This document shows, piece after piece, positions 54,997 to 64,000 of a stretch of 64,000 nucleotides of DNA. Location: the NCBI GenBank assembly GCA_026196495.1, contig JAPHSY010000001.1:186001-250000 (forward strand), given 5' to 3'. The notes under the pieces were generated by a model, which saw only the letters and a program-made list of their open reading frames with translations, ran no database searches and was not told the origin of the DNA. Both the position numbers and the translations under genes were made by a program. The DNA comes from Magnetovibrio sp. (lineage in GTDB: Bacteria; Pseudomonadota; Alphaproteobacteria; Rhodospirillales; Magnetovibrionaceae). How positions within the stretch are numbered: position 1 is the stretch's first letter; each line of letters starts with the position of its first letter.

Positions 54997-57399
54997 TCAG
55001 ATCTCTGTTTCAGAATTTTGGAGTTCTGCGCCACAAACCGATTGGAGATGATTGACCACCTCACGGAGGCTGATGGGCTTGCTCCACACCTCCATAACAC
55101 CAAGCTCTTTGATTAAGACATCTCGTTCTACCGGAGCATGTCCTGTCATAGCAAAAATGGGTAAGGTGCTTGACGCTTTGCGCACTTCGCGGATCAGTTC
55201 TATACCGCCCATAATCGGCATGCGTAAATCCGTAATCATAGCATCGACGGGATCTGAATAATAAATTTGCAATGCTTCTTCACCGTTGTAAGCCGTGTAA
55301 ACCAAATAACCTGCATCTTGCAGGAAATCAGATAAGCTGTGTGCGGCTGTGGTTTCATCGTCAACGATCAACACTTTGGGACTGTTGGCATGGCTTGTTT
55401 GCGTGGGTATAGAAATGTTTTTTTGTTTATTGGAAGCTGTGTTCGTTTCGATCTTTTTAGATTTCGAAATGTCATCCTCAGATGCCAGGGGCAGGGAAAG
55501 TTCAAAGCATGAACCGCTGACACCATTTTTAACTTCAATGGCCCCCCCCATGCCTTCGATAATGGTATAGCTAATGGATAAACCAAGGCCTGTGCCTTTG
55601 CCGCTATCCTTGGTGGTTACAAAGGGGGCAAAAATGTGCGGCAGAACATCGTCACGAATACCACCACCATTGTCTTCGACCTGAATGACTAGATTTGCGT
55701 TGGCGATGTCAAAGTAATGACGCACCCAGATGACACCTTTAAAATCCAAACCAATCTGTTCACGCCGATCGATAATGGCATCGCGGGCATTGCTTAATAA
55801 GTTTAATACCACTTGCTCCAAACGGGTGGGATGGCCCAGAACCATATTGCCTTGGCGGGTGTTATCATCGCTTGATCGGGTGTTATCATCGCTTGATAAG
55901 ATATTGGATAGTTCAATATCGAGCCCTTTGAGCTGGCCTTTAAAAAGTTTGCAGCCCTCAGTCAGCGCCTTGATGGGATTGAAAACGGTATGATCATCAC
56001 GGTCTTGGCGGGCGTAAACGCGCATGTGATTGATAATATCGGACATACGTAAAATTTGATTTTCTACACGTTCTAAAGTTTCTGACAACATTGGGATGTC
56101 AGCTTGACCACGCTGAATTTGAATTTGTGCAGCTTCCACCCCCATACGCATAATGTTCATTGGTTGATTGAGTTCATGGGTAATGCCTGATGCCATTTGT
56201 CCAATGGTGGCCATTTTCGAAGATTGAACCAACTGTGTTTCGGCACGTTTACGCTCAGAAATTTCAGCTTCTAGCTCACCGGTGCGCTTAACCAGTTCTT
56301 GGGTGCGCTCGCGCACACGCCGTTCAAGTTCATCGCGGGCTTGGCGTAGGGCTTCTTCGGCTTGGCTGCGCTCGGTTACATCGCGCATAATAACCGTGGC
56401 GATGCGGTTTCCGCCAGACATCGAAAAATTCAAACTGATATCAACGGGAATTTCTTCGCCGTTGTAGGTTTTGGCTAACATAACTGAACCTTTGCCGATG
56501 GGACGTTGGGCCATTTTATCAAATGCTATTTTGCTTGTACCCACGTGTTGTTTGCGAAATCGACCGGGGATCAAATCTTCGACAGTCTTTTTAAGAAGAT
56601 CATCGCGTGAATACCCAAAGAGTGTCACGGCACGATCATTGGCACGCAAGATGTCGCCTTCACCGCCAACATGCAAAATGGCATCGGGCGCTTGACGCAA
56701 CAACATGGAGAGTTCGTCACGAACTTCTGCAAGATTGGCATTGGCATCCATAACGCGACGTAAGAACAGGATCAAGACCACGCCTAAGATGATGATGATT
56801 GGTACCACGGCCAATAACACCCAGCCCATAGATGCGGCGGCGGCGGTGGCATTGTTGATTTCGCGTTCTGCTAAACGTGTGCGGGTTAGTAGAGAGTGGT
56901 TTAGAAATGCAAAGCTGGTGATAGCAGGGCCATCGTTAATCTTAACCAGCTTGTCGACTTCTTCAGTCGAAAGGCCATCGTTAAATGCATTTTCAGCAAT
57001 GTCGACAGCGCGGACGTATTGGTCAAATACGTCGCGAATGTTGTGCAGGGCTTTTTGTTCTTCGGCGGTGATGACAAAGTTTTCAAGGAGCTGTAAATCG
57101 CGATAAAGTACCTCTTCGTTTTTGGTTAAGTTGCTAATGTATTCTAAGTCACGACGTAGGACGTAGTTTTTAAAATTGTGGATATATCCACCATAGCCTA
57201 ATTGCCGTGATATGTTTTTGAGCAATTGATCGGCTTTAACAGCATCTTGATTATAGACGGTCCATAGCTCTTCAACGTTGGAGATGCGTTGAACCAACTG
57301 CACACCAAACAACGCCATGATGCCCGTAACCCCCGCAGTTACGATTGCAATCAATATTGCGCGCCGTCTGAATCCCGTGCGTCGGTTGTTCAGTTGCAA
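54997..57399 (-). CDS. Membrane hybrid sensor histidine kinase with C-terminal receiver
   Basis: The 800-aa protein has membrane helices at about 12-34 and 190-212 with a helical periplasmic sensor between, a PAS domain (about 230-345; [14 protein letters not shown]), a coiled coil, HisKA with H408 ([17 protein letters not shown]), HATPase (about 495-640; [23 protein letters not shown]) and a receiver (about 675-795; phospho-acceptor D724 in ITDLRMP). The start is a TTG at 57399; no ATG is available before the first helix. A 21-bp tandem duplication adds a second SSDDNTR near residue 510. The response regulator at 54082 is the likely output. Confidence 0.9.
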   Translation of the reverse strand: MQLNNRRTGFRRRAILIAIVTAGVTGIMALFGVQLVQRISNVEELWTVYNQDAVKADQLLKNISRQLGYGGYIHNFKNYVLRRDLEYISNLTKNEEVLYRDLQLLENFVITAEEQKALHNIRDVFDQYVRAVDIAENAFNDGLSTEEVDKLVKINDGPAITSFAFLNHSLLTRTRLAEREINNATAAAASMGWVLLAVVPIIIILGVVLILFLRRVMDANANLAEVRDELSMLLRQAPDAILHVGGEGDILRANDRAVTLFGYSRDDLLKKTVEDLIPGRFRKQHVGTSKIAFDKMAQRPIGKGSVMLAKTYNGEEIPVDISLNFSMSGGNRIATVIMRDVTERSQAEEALRQARDELERRVRERTQELVKRTGELEAEISERKRAETQLVQSSKMATIGQMASGITHELNQPMNIMRMGVEAAQIQIQRGQADIPMLSETLERVENQILRMSDIINHMRVYARQDRDDHTVFNPIKALTEGCKLFKGQLKGLDIELSNILSSDDNTRSSDDNTRQGNMVLGHPTRLEQVVLNLLSNARDAIIDRREQIGLDFKGVIWVRHYFDIANANLVIQVEDNGGGIRDDVLPHIFAPFVTTKDSGKGTGLGLSISYTIIEGMGGAIEVKNGVSGSCFELSLPLASEDDISKSKKIETNTASNKQKNISIPTQTSHANSPKVLIVDDETTAAHSLSDFLQDAGYLVYTAYNGEEALQIYYSDPVDAMITDLRMPIMGGIELIREVRKASSTLPIFAMTGHAPVERDVLIKELGVMEVWSKPISLREVVNHLQSVCGAELQNSETEI
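55856..55897. repeat. 21-bp perfect tandem duplication inside the hybrid kinase gene
   Basis: Two adjacent identical 21-base units (55856-55876 and 55877-55897, each starting CGGGTGTTATC) encode a doubled SSDDNTR heptapeptide in frame. It sits in a loop just before the HATPase N-box helix. Confidence 0.9.
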
Positions 57400-57581
57400 A
57401 CAGTCGCACCCCTAGTCCAATAATTCGGCCATTTGTAAATTTTTTTGTGCTCAACACAATTGTAGAAAGGGGGATGGTGTAAGACAAGCAGGCAAAGACC
57501 TAAAACGTCTTTACAGGAGCTAAATCTCATATTTAAAGTGGTGGGCTGGCCCGCCCCGCTCTAACAGCTTGGAAACATATC

Positions 57582-57986
57582 TTGGAACTCAGCTTCACCG
57601 TTTGGCAATTTGTACGTTTGATGGTTCACATCGAAGACAGTCCCCAGCCGAGTGCTGAAGAAGCTGCCCTGTTTTCTGAATGGCAGGACATTTGGGTTGA
57701 TTTGGATCAACGTTTGGTCAGTTTGGCTGAAGAGGATTTCGATGCCTATAGTGCCCTAATGATGGATCAAGAAGTCATCCTCAGTAATATTGGTGAACGC
57801 CATATCCCTGTTGCTAAAAATGTTCTGCAAAAAGTGATGGCACAGTTGGACACATCCATTGAAGCCCACGCAGATGACGACAGTGGGCAAGATGGGGATG
57901 ATGAGCATTTGCTCAGCTTAAAGTTTGAGCGTCGTGAACTGCGCCAACTGATACGCAAGATTGGACGGATGACGGACGCTTCTTAG
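57582..57986 (+). CDS. Hypothetical acidic helical protein
   Basis: This 134-aa frame starts with TTG (LSFTVWQFVRLMVHIED); GGAAA lies about 9 bases upstream. An ATG at 57621 would drop the first 13 residues. The product is acidic and helical with an Asp-rich stretch (AHADDDSGQDGDDE) and ends in a basic helix (RRELRQLIRKIGRM). No family was recognised. Its TAG stop shares four bases with the stop of the convergent gene. Confidence 0.6.
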   Translation: MELSFTVWQFVRLMVHIEDSPQPSAEEAALFSEWQDIWVDLDQRLVSLAEEDFDAYSALMMDQEVILSNIGERHIPVAKNVLQKVMAQLDTSIEAHADDDSGQDGDDEHLLSLKFERRELRQLIRKIGRMTDAS

Positions 57987-58435
57987 GTCTCTTCCTTATC
58001 GTCACGTTCAAGGCCGAAAGCAATAATGCCGCCAGACCCTGACAGATGATGGGTTTCCAGAACGCCGGTCATAGCGCGGGCTTTGATTGCGGCCCATTCC
58101 ATTTTCGCAGCCGCATTGGTATGGCCTGACTCTGTCGCTTGTTCGGCCAATATACGCATGCCCCCTTCCAACATGGCAAAGGCGTGCGATAAAGGCAGAG
58201 CTTGGTCCTGGTCAAATTCAAAGCCACTGGTGGCCTCAAATGCATCTGCCAATTCAATGAACAATTGCCCGGTGGGGGCAAGGTCGCCAGGGTCAACATC
58301 AGGTTCAATGTCGGTTAGGCGCTCAGCAATATAGCGCACAATAGCGCTGAACACTTGAGCTTCGGCCTTGGCCCCGGCCGCCGCCTCATCTTCGGCTGTG
58401 GGGAAATTATCTTGATCCGTGTGGACATCGGTCAT
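57983..58435 (-). CDS. Hypothetical acidic protein
   Basis: The 150-aa protein starts MTDVHTDQDNFPTAEDE and is Ala/Glu-rich and helical throughout, without membrane segments. No family was recognised. It is convergent with 57582, sharing TTAG at the ends, and divergent from the EAL-like gene at 58576. Confidence 0.65.
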   Translation of the reverse strand: MTDVHTDQDNFPTAEDEAAAGAKAEAQVFSAIVRYIAERLTDIEPDVDPGDLAPTGQLFIELADAFEATSGFEFDQDQALPLSHAFAMLEGGMRILAEQATESGHTNAAAKMEWAAIKARAMTGVLETHHLSGSGGIIAFGLERDDKEET

Positions 58436-58575
58436 GGCGCGTTCTCAATCCAATGGCTATAATCGTTATTCAGATGGTGACAAATTTCTGGCGCACCATA
58501 TACTTTTCAAGTTACCACATTCAACTGTTCTATCCTAAACTCACAAACAATCATTTATAGACAATAGGCCAATCC

Positions 58576-59316
58576 GTGAAAGAACCCGAAGGCGCAACCT
58601 TGGATATTGTTTACCGCCCTGTTTGGGCAGTGGACACGGACCAAGTCGATCTGTTTTACGCCAAACCCATTTTGCGCACTGAAGATGGTGAAGAAATCAA
58701 AGGTTCCATGCCTTTGATCCGCCAACCCACGGTCGAAGCAACCATGCAACGCCAAGTTAAATACTTAAATCAAGCTTTGCAGGCATTCCAATTGCGTTAT
58801 TCCCGTGGTGATCGTTTTCGTTTGTTGATACGGATTAATTCTGTTGCCTTGGCCACAGCCGAAGCCGCCAGTGAGGTGACCGAAGCATTGCGGGTATTGA
58901 GCAGTGATGAGCGCAAATTGATTGTCCCCGAAATTATTGAATTTCCCAAAAGCCTGTCCATGAACACGCTTGATGAAATCACCATTCCATTGATGGCGTT
59001 TTTTGAAACATGGTTGGCCCAGCCGGAAAAAGAACATTCTGATTTCACCCCGTTTGCAAACTTGAACTATGCAGGGGTAACCCTGGATTTGTTCGACAAA
59101 CCGATGGATTTAAAATTAGCCGCCAAGGTGTTCCAGTTGTTTGCCCAACGTGCATCACATCGTCGTTTGCCCACGTGGTTGATGGGCATTCCCACCCAAG
59201 AATTGGCAAAGTTAGCACGAATTGCGGGAATGTCAGTGCTGTCGGGTTGTTATATGGATATGGACAGTATGCTGCCGGGGCCAGTGATCGAAGGTGATCA
59301 GGTCTTTATGGTCTAA
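58576..59316 (+). CDS. Degenerate EAL-like domain protein
   Basis: The 246-aa protein seems to follow the EAL fold. LDIVYRPVWAVDTDQVDLFYAKPILRT matches the first strand and helix, where the EAL residues would be, but they are replaced. FRLLIRINSVALATAE matches the NLS strand, LIVPEIIEF the ExTE strand, and IAGMSVLSGCYM...PGP the C-terminal QGY...P region. Metal and c-di-GMP residues are missing, so catalysis is unlikely; a binding or scaffold role is inferred. GTG start. Confidence 0.55.
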   Translation: MKEPEGATLDIVYRPVWAVDTDQVDLFYAKPILRTEDGEEIKGSMPLIRQPTVEATMQRQVKYLNQALQAFQLRYSRGDRFRLLIRINSVALATAEAASEVTEALRVLSSDERKLIVPEIIEFPKSLSMNTLDEITIPLMAFFETWLAQPEKEHSDFTPFANLNYAGVTLDLFDKPMDLKLAAKVFQLFAQRASHRRLPTWLMGIPTQELAKLARIAGMSVLSGCYMDMDSMLPGPVIEGDQVFMV

Positions 59317-60554
59317 ATCACGCCAGTTTGTTTTAAGTTTTTCAGCTCATCATCTGATAAGTTGAGTATTTCGCGCAGGACCTCATCGGTGTGTTGGCCA
59401 AGTCCAGGGGCTGAGCGTTTATAATGAACAGGTGTTTTCGACATTTTTATTGGATTGGCAATTTGGCGTGTGGTCACACGTGGGTCTGATTGATGGGGCA
59501 TTTCCAACACCATATTGCGATGTTGAGTTTGTTCATGCGCAAACACCTGGGCCATGTTGTTAACAGGTCCGCAAGGCACGCCCAATGGGGCAAGACCATC
59601 TAACCAATAAGACACACATTTGGATTTAATTTTATCTGTGATCTTGGATGTTAGGGCATCGCGGTTTTGAATTCTGGCATTGTTGGTGCTGTAAAGCGGA
59701 TCGGAGGCCAGTGTGTCCAACCCCGCAAACTGGCAAAACTTTTCGAATTGTTGATCATTGCCGACAGCCAAAATGATATAGCCATCCATGGCTTTGAACG
59801 CTTCATAGGGAACAATGTTGGGATGGGCATTGCCAAGGCGTTGCGGCACCTCATCTGTGGTGAGGTAGTTCATGCCTTGATTGATCAACCATGCCACCTG
59901 TGTATCGAAAAGGCTAAGATCCACATACTGGCCCTGTCCAGTTTGGTCGCGATGATGCAACGCCGCCAAGATGGCGGTGCAGGCGTACATACCACACATA
60001 ACGTCTGAAATGGCGACACCCGTTTTCATCGGTGCACCATCGGGCTCACCCGTCAAACTCATCAACCCGCCCATGCCTTGGATCAGAAAATCATAACCCG
60101 CCCGTTCGGCATAAGGTCCCGTTTGACCGAATCCAGTGATGGAACAATAGATCAGCCCCGGTTTGAGCGGCTTAAGATCGTCATAGCTCAGCCCGTATTT
60201 TGCGAGGCCCCCGACCTTGTAATTTTCGACCACAATGTCAGCCTGCAATGCCAAACGCTTAACCAGTGCGGCACCCTCAGGTTTGGAAATGTTGATGGTC
60301 ACGGATCGTTTATTGCGATTGGTGGACATGAAGTAGGCACTTTCGCCTGTATCATGACCGTCTGCGTCTTGAATGTAATTGGGCCCCCAATGACGTGTGT
60401 CGTCACCGGAACCTGGGCGTTCGACTTTGATCACATCGGCACCCAAGTCTCCCAGAATTTGTGTGCAGTAAGGCCCTGCAAGAATACGGGTCAGGTCCAA
60501 TACTGTGATACCGGACAATGCATTTTGGTTGGGGGTTGAAGGTTTTTTGCTCAT
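59313..60554 (-). CDS. Class III CoA transferase (CaiB/BaiF family)
   Basis: The 413-aa protein moves CoA between carboxylic acids through an aspartyl-CoA intermediate. It has LSGITVLDLTRILAGPYCTQILGDLGADVIKVE at the start, NRNKRSVTINI, ADIVVENYKVGG, CSITGFGQTGPYAERAGYDFLIQGMGG and, later, the GVPCGPVNNMAQVF region. The substrate pair is unknown. Start at 60554 has GGAA close upstream. Its TAG stop shares CTAA with the EAL-like gene. Confidence 0.9.
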   Translation of the reverse strand: MSKKPSTPNQNALSGITVLDLTRILAGPYCTQILGDLGADVIKVERPGSGDDTRHWGPNYIQDADGHDTGESAYFMSTNRNKRSVTINISKPEGAALVKRLALQADIVVENYKVGGLAKYGLSYDDLKPLKPGLIYCSITGFGQTGPYAERAGYDFLIQGMGGLMSLTGEPDGAPMKTGVAISDVMCGMYACTAILAALHHRDQTGQGQYVDLSLFDTQVAWLINQGMNYLTTDEVPQRLGNAHPNIVPYEAFKAMDGYIILAVGNDQQFEKFCQFAGLDTLASDPLYSTNNARIQNRDALTSKITDKIKSKCVSYWLDGLAPLGVPCGPVNNMAQVFAHEQTQHRNMVLEMPHQSDPRVTTRQIANPIKMSKTPVHYKRSAPGLGQHTDEVLREILNLSDDELKNLKQTGVI

Positions 60555-60612
60555 GCATTCCATCATGGCGCAAAGTGCATCGATAAAAAATCAGAAAATT
60601 TTCCGTATGCGA

Positions 60613-62748
60613 TCAACTGGCGGCTATTTGTTTTTTATTCCACTGGCTGCGCACTGTGGGCATGATGACAGACACTTGTGTGCCGATGCCGAGTTCACTG
60701 ATCACATCAATCCGACCACCGTGCATTTCGGCAAATTTTTGCACGAGGTAAAGTCCCAGCCCCACCCCTTCGTGTGCGATGGTGTTGTTGTCGCGGGCTT
60801 GGCCGAAGGGTTCCAGAATTCTGCTGAGTTCATCAGGGGCGATGCCAATGCCGTTATCTTCGACACGTATAATCACGCCACCATCTTTTGCCAACTCCAC
60901 CGCTAAGATCACTGAGCCGTCGCGTGGGGTGAACTTGATCGAGTTGGTTAAAAGATTTAGCACGATCTGTTTAATACGAACATTATCAGCCCAAAGTTTT
61001 GGGACGTCATTGGGGATAGTGTAGCTGAGATTGATTCTGTCAGCTTTGGCACGTGGGCTCAGCAGCTTGCAGCATCCATCTGCCAATTGTTCCAAGTCGA
61101 TGTTTTCTTCCGACAAGTCCATTTTGCCGGCTTCAATTTTAGACACATCCAAGATGTCGGCAATCAACGTCAACAGGTGTGATGCCGATGTGTGGATATC
61201 GTTACTGTATTCACGGTATTTGTCATGTCCCAATGGGCCAAACGTTTCCATGCGCATCAAATCGATGAACCCCAGAACAGCATTCAATGGCGTGCGCAGT
61301 TCATGACTCATATTGGCGAGGAATTGGGTTTTAACCGTATTTGCGGCTTCGGCATTGAGTTTGGCTTCGCGCAGTTCGATTTCGCTTTCTTTGCGCTGTG
61401 TGATGTCGTCGTGAATGGCAACGAAGTGAGTGATGTGGTTGTGATCATCCACAATTGGGCTGACGGTTTGATTAACAATCAATAATGTACCGTCTTTGCG
61501 TTTATTAATGAGTTCACCATTCCAAGTTCTGCGGCCCAAGATGGTTTCCCACATATCTTCAATAACATTGGGGGGAACCAGACCCGATTTTAGAATATTA
61601 GGTTTTTTGCCAATAACTTCGTCTCGTTCATAACCAAAGTGATCGCAAAAGGAATCATTCACCCAAACAACTGTGGCATCGATATCTGTGATCAAGACCA
61701 TGTTTGCCGTTGTTTTGAGGGCCGTGCCCAAAAGCTGCAATTGTTTTTCGGCTAACTCAACGGAAGCTCTTTGGTGATATGCGATAGCGCCCAGGGCTAA
61801 CAGGACAACCAGTCCGGCCGCTATGGCTGCGGTATAGTTTTGTACGTCTCGTCGCCATGATAAGAGGGCTTCCTCTAAATCAAGTTCCACCGCCACCAAC
61901 AAGGGCCAGCGGGTCGTTGCGCGATAACTGACAACGCGTTTTGAATGTTCTGATTGGTAGCGCTTTGTGGTGTGGAATGTCCCCCATTCCTTAATGGGGA
62001 GGTGTTCTGTGAACAAGGTATTCGAGCTATGGTTGGCTCTCTCAACGCTAAATGCATCTTGATGGCTGTGAATGAGCAGTTCACCGTCGTAGCGATACAG
62101 CAACACGGCCCCGCGATGACCAATGTCTAAGGCGTTGATTTGTTCCAAGAAAAAATTAGGATTAATCACTGCAATTGCGACACCCGCAAAATTTCCCAGA
62201 TCATCCAAAACCGTACGGGTGGCAATCAGGTGCCAGTGCTGGGACTCCATTTTGTGTTGGTCGTTCTCATGGAGCAAACGACCTTTATGCGCTTTGCTGA
62301 TCAACAGAGTTTCGCGGAGTTCTTCTTTTGCACGCTCAAAATATGGCTCAGCGGCGATGGAAAGTTCAGGAAGTTTTCCACGGCGGGACAAGTGCGTGAT
62401 ACGCCCAGATGTATCGGTGAAGGCAATTTCGCGCACCTGGGGGGCTTCATTCAACAACGACTGCATAAATTTTTTGCTATCTTTCCCCAATGCCCAGCCG
62501 CCGGGCTGTAGCCCAGCTCCAACATTTGATAAGATTAAATCAACAGCTTGAATTGTGCGGGCGCTGGAATCTTCAATGGCATGCGCAAGGTTTTGAGCAT
62601 TGGACTCGGCCGCAGAAATTGCGCGCTTTTCACCGTCTAAGACCTGATACGACCACATAGCGAAGAATGCCACGGCGACCAAGATCGTGAAAAACAACAC
62701 CCCGTAACGTCCACCCAACCAGGAGGTTTTGGGAATTTCAAAATGCAA
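60613..62748 (-). CDS. Cache-PAS sensor histidine kinase
   Basis: The 711-aa protein has a membrane helix (about 14-37), a periplasmic double-Cache-type domain (about 45-285; ARTIQAVDLILSNVGAGL, LSIAAEPYFERAKEE), a second helix (about 293-313), PAS (about 325-455), HisKA with H482 (ANMSHELRTPLNAVLGFIDLM) and HATPase (about 590-700; LNLLTNSIKFTPRDG, GVGLGLYLVQKF). Start is a TTG at 62748; an in-frame stop lies ten codons upstream and no other start is available. The PAS resembles that of the kinase at 30643. Confidence 0.88.
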   Translation of the reverse strand: MHFEIPKTSWLGGRYGVLFFTILVAVAFFAMWSYQVLDGEKRAISAAESNAQNLAHAIEDSSARTIQAVDLILSNVGAGLQPGGWALGKDSKKFMQSLLNEAPQVREIAFTDTSGRITHLSRRGKLPELSIAAEPYFERAKEELRETLLISKAHKGRLLHENDQHKMESQHWHLIATRTVLDDLGNFAGVAIAVINPNFFLEQINALDIGHRGAVLLYRYDGELLIHSHQDAFSVERANHSSNTLFTEHLPIKEWGTFHTTKRYQSEHSKRVVSYRATTRWPLLVAVELDLEEALLSWRRDVQNYTAAIAAGLVVLLALGAIAYHQRASVELAEKQLQLLGTALKTTANMVLITDIDATVVWVNDSFCDHFGYERDEVIGKKPNILKSGLVPPNVIEDMWETILGRRTWNGELINKRKDGTLLIVNQTVSPIVDDHNHITHFVAIHDDITQRKESEIELREAKLNAEAANTVKTQFLANMSHELRTPLNAVLGFIDLMRMETFGPLGHDKYREYSNDIHTSASHLLTLIADILDVSKIEAGKMDLSEENIDLEQLADGCCKLLSPRAKADRINLSYTIPNDVPKLWADNVRIKQIVLNLLTNSIKFTPRDGSVILAVELAKDGGVIIRVEDNGIGIAPDELSRILEPFGQARDNNTIAHEGVGLGLYLVQKFAEMHGGRIDVISELGIGTQVSVIMPTVRSQWNKKQIAAS

Positions 62749-62905
62749 CGCGGAAAGCCCTAGCTTGAAATCGTTTCATAAAAAGCATGAATTATTATGG
62801 CATAACATTGTACGTTGTATTTTACACTAGGTTTTGACTAAATGTCACGCACTGCTCTACTCTTATCATCACAATTATATTTATTGCAGTTAAAGGGAAC
62901 CTGTA

Positions 62906-63712
62906 ATGACTTCAAATTTTAAAGCATCCACCTTGGTGTTTGCGGTGTGCACTTTGGCTTTGAATATATTGGCCGTTCAACCAACTCTGGCGGGGCACCT
63001 GGATCAAATTAAGTCCAACAATACGGTGCGTGTTTGCCATTGGCCGTCTTACTATGCGATTTCATTTCAAAATTCAAAAAATGGCAAACTTGAAGGTATT
63101 GATATTGGTCTTGCCAATGAATTGGCGAAAGATCTGGGCGTGAAGCTGGAGTTTGTGAAAACCAGCTTTGCGACGTTTATCCAAGATATCAAAGCCGATA
63201 AATGCGATATTGCCATGTTTGGTGTCGGAATCACCGAGGCGCGTGCCAAGCACTTGGATTACAGTGCCCCATACCTGCGCAGCGATATCTATGCCATCGT
63301 CCCCAAAACGCATGCAACACTGAAGGGCTGGGATGACATGGATAAAGAAGGCCATATCCTGGTGGTACAAAAAGGCACCTACATGGAGGATGCGGCGTCA
63401 GCCTTTAAAAAGGCTTCGGTGTTGTCGGTGGTAAAGTTCCAACAGCGTGAAAAAGAAGTCCGCACCGGGCGTGCCGATGCGTTTTTGACGGATTATCCGT
63501 ACGGCAAGAAAATCCTCGTCACCTATGATTGGGCTAAGTTGCTCGAACCCAGCAAACCATTTTGGAAAACCGAATATGCCTACGCGATCAATAAAGGCGA
63601 TCCCGAATGGTTGGCCTACATCAATGGCTTTGTGAAACGCATTAAAGCCGATGGGCGTTTGAAAAAACACGCCGAAGCCAATGGCTTGCTACCCATTGCG
63701 GTTCTCGACTAA
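62906..63712 (+). CDS. Periplasmic solute-binding protein, family 3
   Basis: The 268-aa protein has a Sec signal peptide (about 1-29, likely cut after TLAG) and the amino-acid-type SBP_bac_3 fold: VRVCHWPSYYAISF, GKLEGIDIGLANELAKDLGVKLEFVKTSFATFIQDI, DIAMFGVGITEARAKHLDYSAPYLRS and VQKGTYMEDAASAF. No ABC permease or ATPase gene is adjacent, so it may be an orphan receptor or serve a distant transporter. Its own terminator follows. Confidence 0.88.
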   Translation: MTSNFKASTLVFAVCTLALNILAVQPTLAGHLDQIKSNNTVRVCHWPSYYAISFQNSKNGKLEGIDIGLANELAKDLGVKLEFVKTSFATFIQDIKADKCDIAMFGVGITEARAKHLDYSAPYLRSDIYAIVPKTHATLKGWDDMDKEGHILVVQKGTYMEDAASAFKKASVLSVVKFQQREKEVRTGRADAFLTDYPYGKKILVTYDWAKLLEPSKPFWKTEYAYAINKGDPEWLAYINGFVKRIKADGRLKKHAEANGLLPIAVLD

Positions 63713-63730
63713 GTCGATTGAGTTGGATGC

Positions 63731-63770
63731 AAAAAAAACGCCCCTCCATTTCGGTTGGGGCGTTTTTTTT
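63731..63770. terminator. Bidirectional terminator between solute-binding protein and tRNA-Gly
   Basis: Stem AAAAAAAACGCCCC / GGGGCGTTTTTTTT with a 12-nt loop, flanked by long A and T runs. It lies 18 bases past the plus-strand stop and just downstream of the minus-strand tRNA. Confidence 0.9.
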
Positions 63771-63772
63771 GA

Positions 63773-63846
63773 TGGAGCGGATGAAGGGAATCGAACCCTC
63801 GTCGTAAGCTTGGGAAGCTTCTGCTCTACCATTGAGCTACATCCGC
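63773..63846 (-). tRNA. tRNA-Gly (anticodon CCC)
   Basis: Read on the minus strand it is a full cloverleaf: acceptor GCGGATG/CATCCGC, D-arm GCTC...GAGC, anticodon loop TTCCCAA (anticodon CCC, complement at 63812-63814), T-arm with GGTTCGATT, discriminator T and encoded CCA. It decodes GGG. The top pair of the anticodon stem is G-A. Confidence 0.93.
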
Positions 63847-64000
63847 GTGGTGGAGGGGAGAGTACATGCCGTTAACCTATGCGACAAGAAAATATCGAGC
63901 CTGAACTCATGAGCCTACCCCGTGTTTATTTTTGGTTGCATTAACTACAAAATAAAACGCACTATATAAGTGTTATCAATGACGTACATGTATCTATGTT
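63847..64000. other. Right edge, no gene recognised
   Basis: About 150 bases, A/T-rich, upstream of the minus-strand tRNA; it should contain that tRNA's promoter. No ORF or structure was supported. Confidence 0.4.

Noticed and set aside
57272-57487. Upstream frame that might be a frameshifted start of the hybrid kinase
   Set aside because: It overlaps the first helix of the kinase in another frame and has no signal or helix of its own; the TTG start at 57399 explains the gene.
61321-61780. LOV-type PAS in the Cache kinase
   Set aside because: The PAS lacks the GRNCRFLQ cysteine motif needed for flavin photochemistry.
63773-63846. tRNA-Gly with anticodon TCC
   Set aside because: Counting from the D-arm places CCC at positions 34-36 (loop TTCCCAA), as in E. 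coli glyU, so the CCC isoacceptor is the better call.

Overview
The window looks like a chromosomal segment of an alphaproteobacterium, most probably of the Rhodospirillales type. The evidence is a CcrM-type GANTC methyltransferase next to rnhB, the ethylmalonyl-CoA pathway trio (ecm, ccr, mcd), an OlsB/OlsA ornithine-lipid pair, a sigF/nrsF-like pair facing a bufferin operon, and the order tlpA, argH, small lipoprotein, lysA. No rRNA, CRISPR array, insertion sequence, prophage or plasmid function was seen. Two tRNA genes lie near the edges (Arg-ACG and Gly-CCC). No species name can be read from the sequence.

Layout. Positions 1-3.9 kb hold an OmpA-like lipoprotein, tRNA-Arg, and a divergent MocR regulator/PNPOx-like pair. 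Positions 3.9-7.8 kb hold a metal-stress island: a bufA1-bufB-bufC-DoxX operon on the minus strand, transcribed away from an ECF sigma factor and its NrsF-type membrane anti-sigma factor; a good sigma-F-like promoter faces the operon. Positions 7.8-15.1 kb hold a kinase with a CxxCH-bearing sensor domain, two TPR proteins, a radical SAM protein and a chemoreceptor. Positions 15.2-25.4 kb hold lysA, a small lipoprotein, argH, a TlpA-like thioredoxin, a large PAS kinase with a FixL-like heme-binding pattern, an EEP-family hydrolase, an aminopeptidase P and small unknowns.

Positions 25.4-37.2 kb are the metabolic core. Ethylmalonyl-CoA mutase diverges from crotonyl-CoA carboxylase/reductase and methylsuccinyl-CoA dehydrogenase, and is followed by a PduO-type cobalamin adenosyltransferase, etfBA and a 3-hydroxyacyl-CoA dehydrogenase. 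With the ETF-quinone oxidoreductase at 49.4 kb, these cover acetyl-CoA assimilation through C4/C5 CoA esters, supply of the B12 cofactor for the mutase, and disposal of dehydrogenase electrons to the quinone pool. The same 16-bp palindrome (TTTCGCA-N2-TGCGAAA) lies in the ecm/ccr intergenic region and upstream of etfBA, which suggests one regulator.

Positions 37.2-46 kb hold a periplasmic MBL-fold hydrolase, small ORFs, olsBA, a deoxycytidylate deaminase with a switch-like leader, ccrM with a cluster of GANTC sites, rnhB, a PA0069-type radical SAM protein and a TIGR04283/TIGR04282 glycosyltransferase pair. Positions 46-54 kb hold moaB, a lytic transglycosylase, a uracil-DNA glycosylase, ETF-QO, a TPR protein and ispE. 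Positions 54-64 kb are rich in signalling (a LuxR-type response regulator, a hybrid kinase, a Cache-PAS kinase and a degenerate EAL-like protein), plus a class III CoA transferase and a solute-binding protein. Four convergent gene pairs overlap by exactly four bases through their stop codons.
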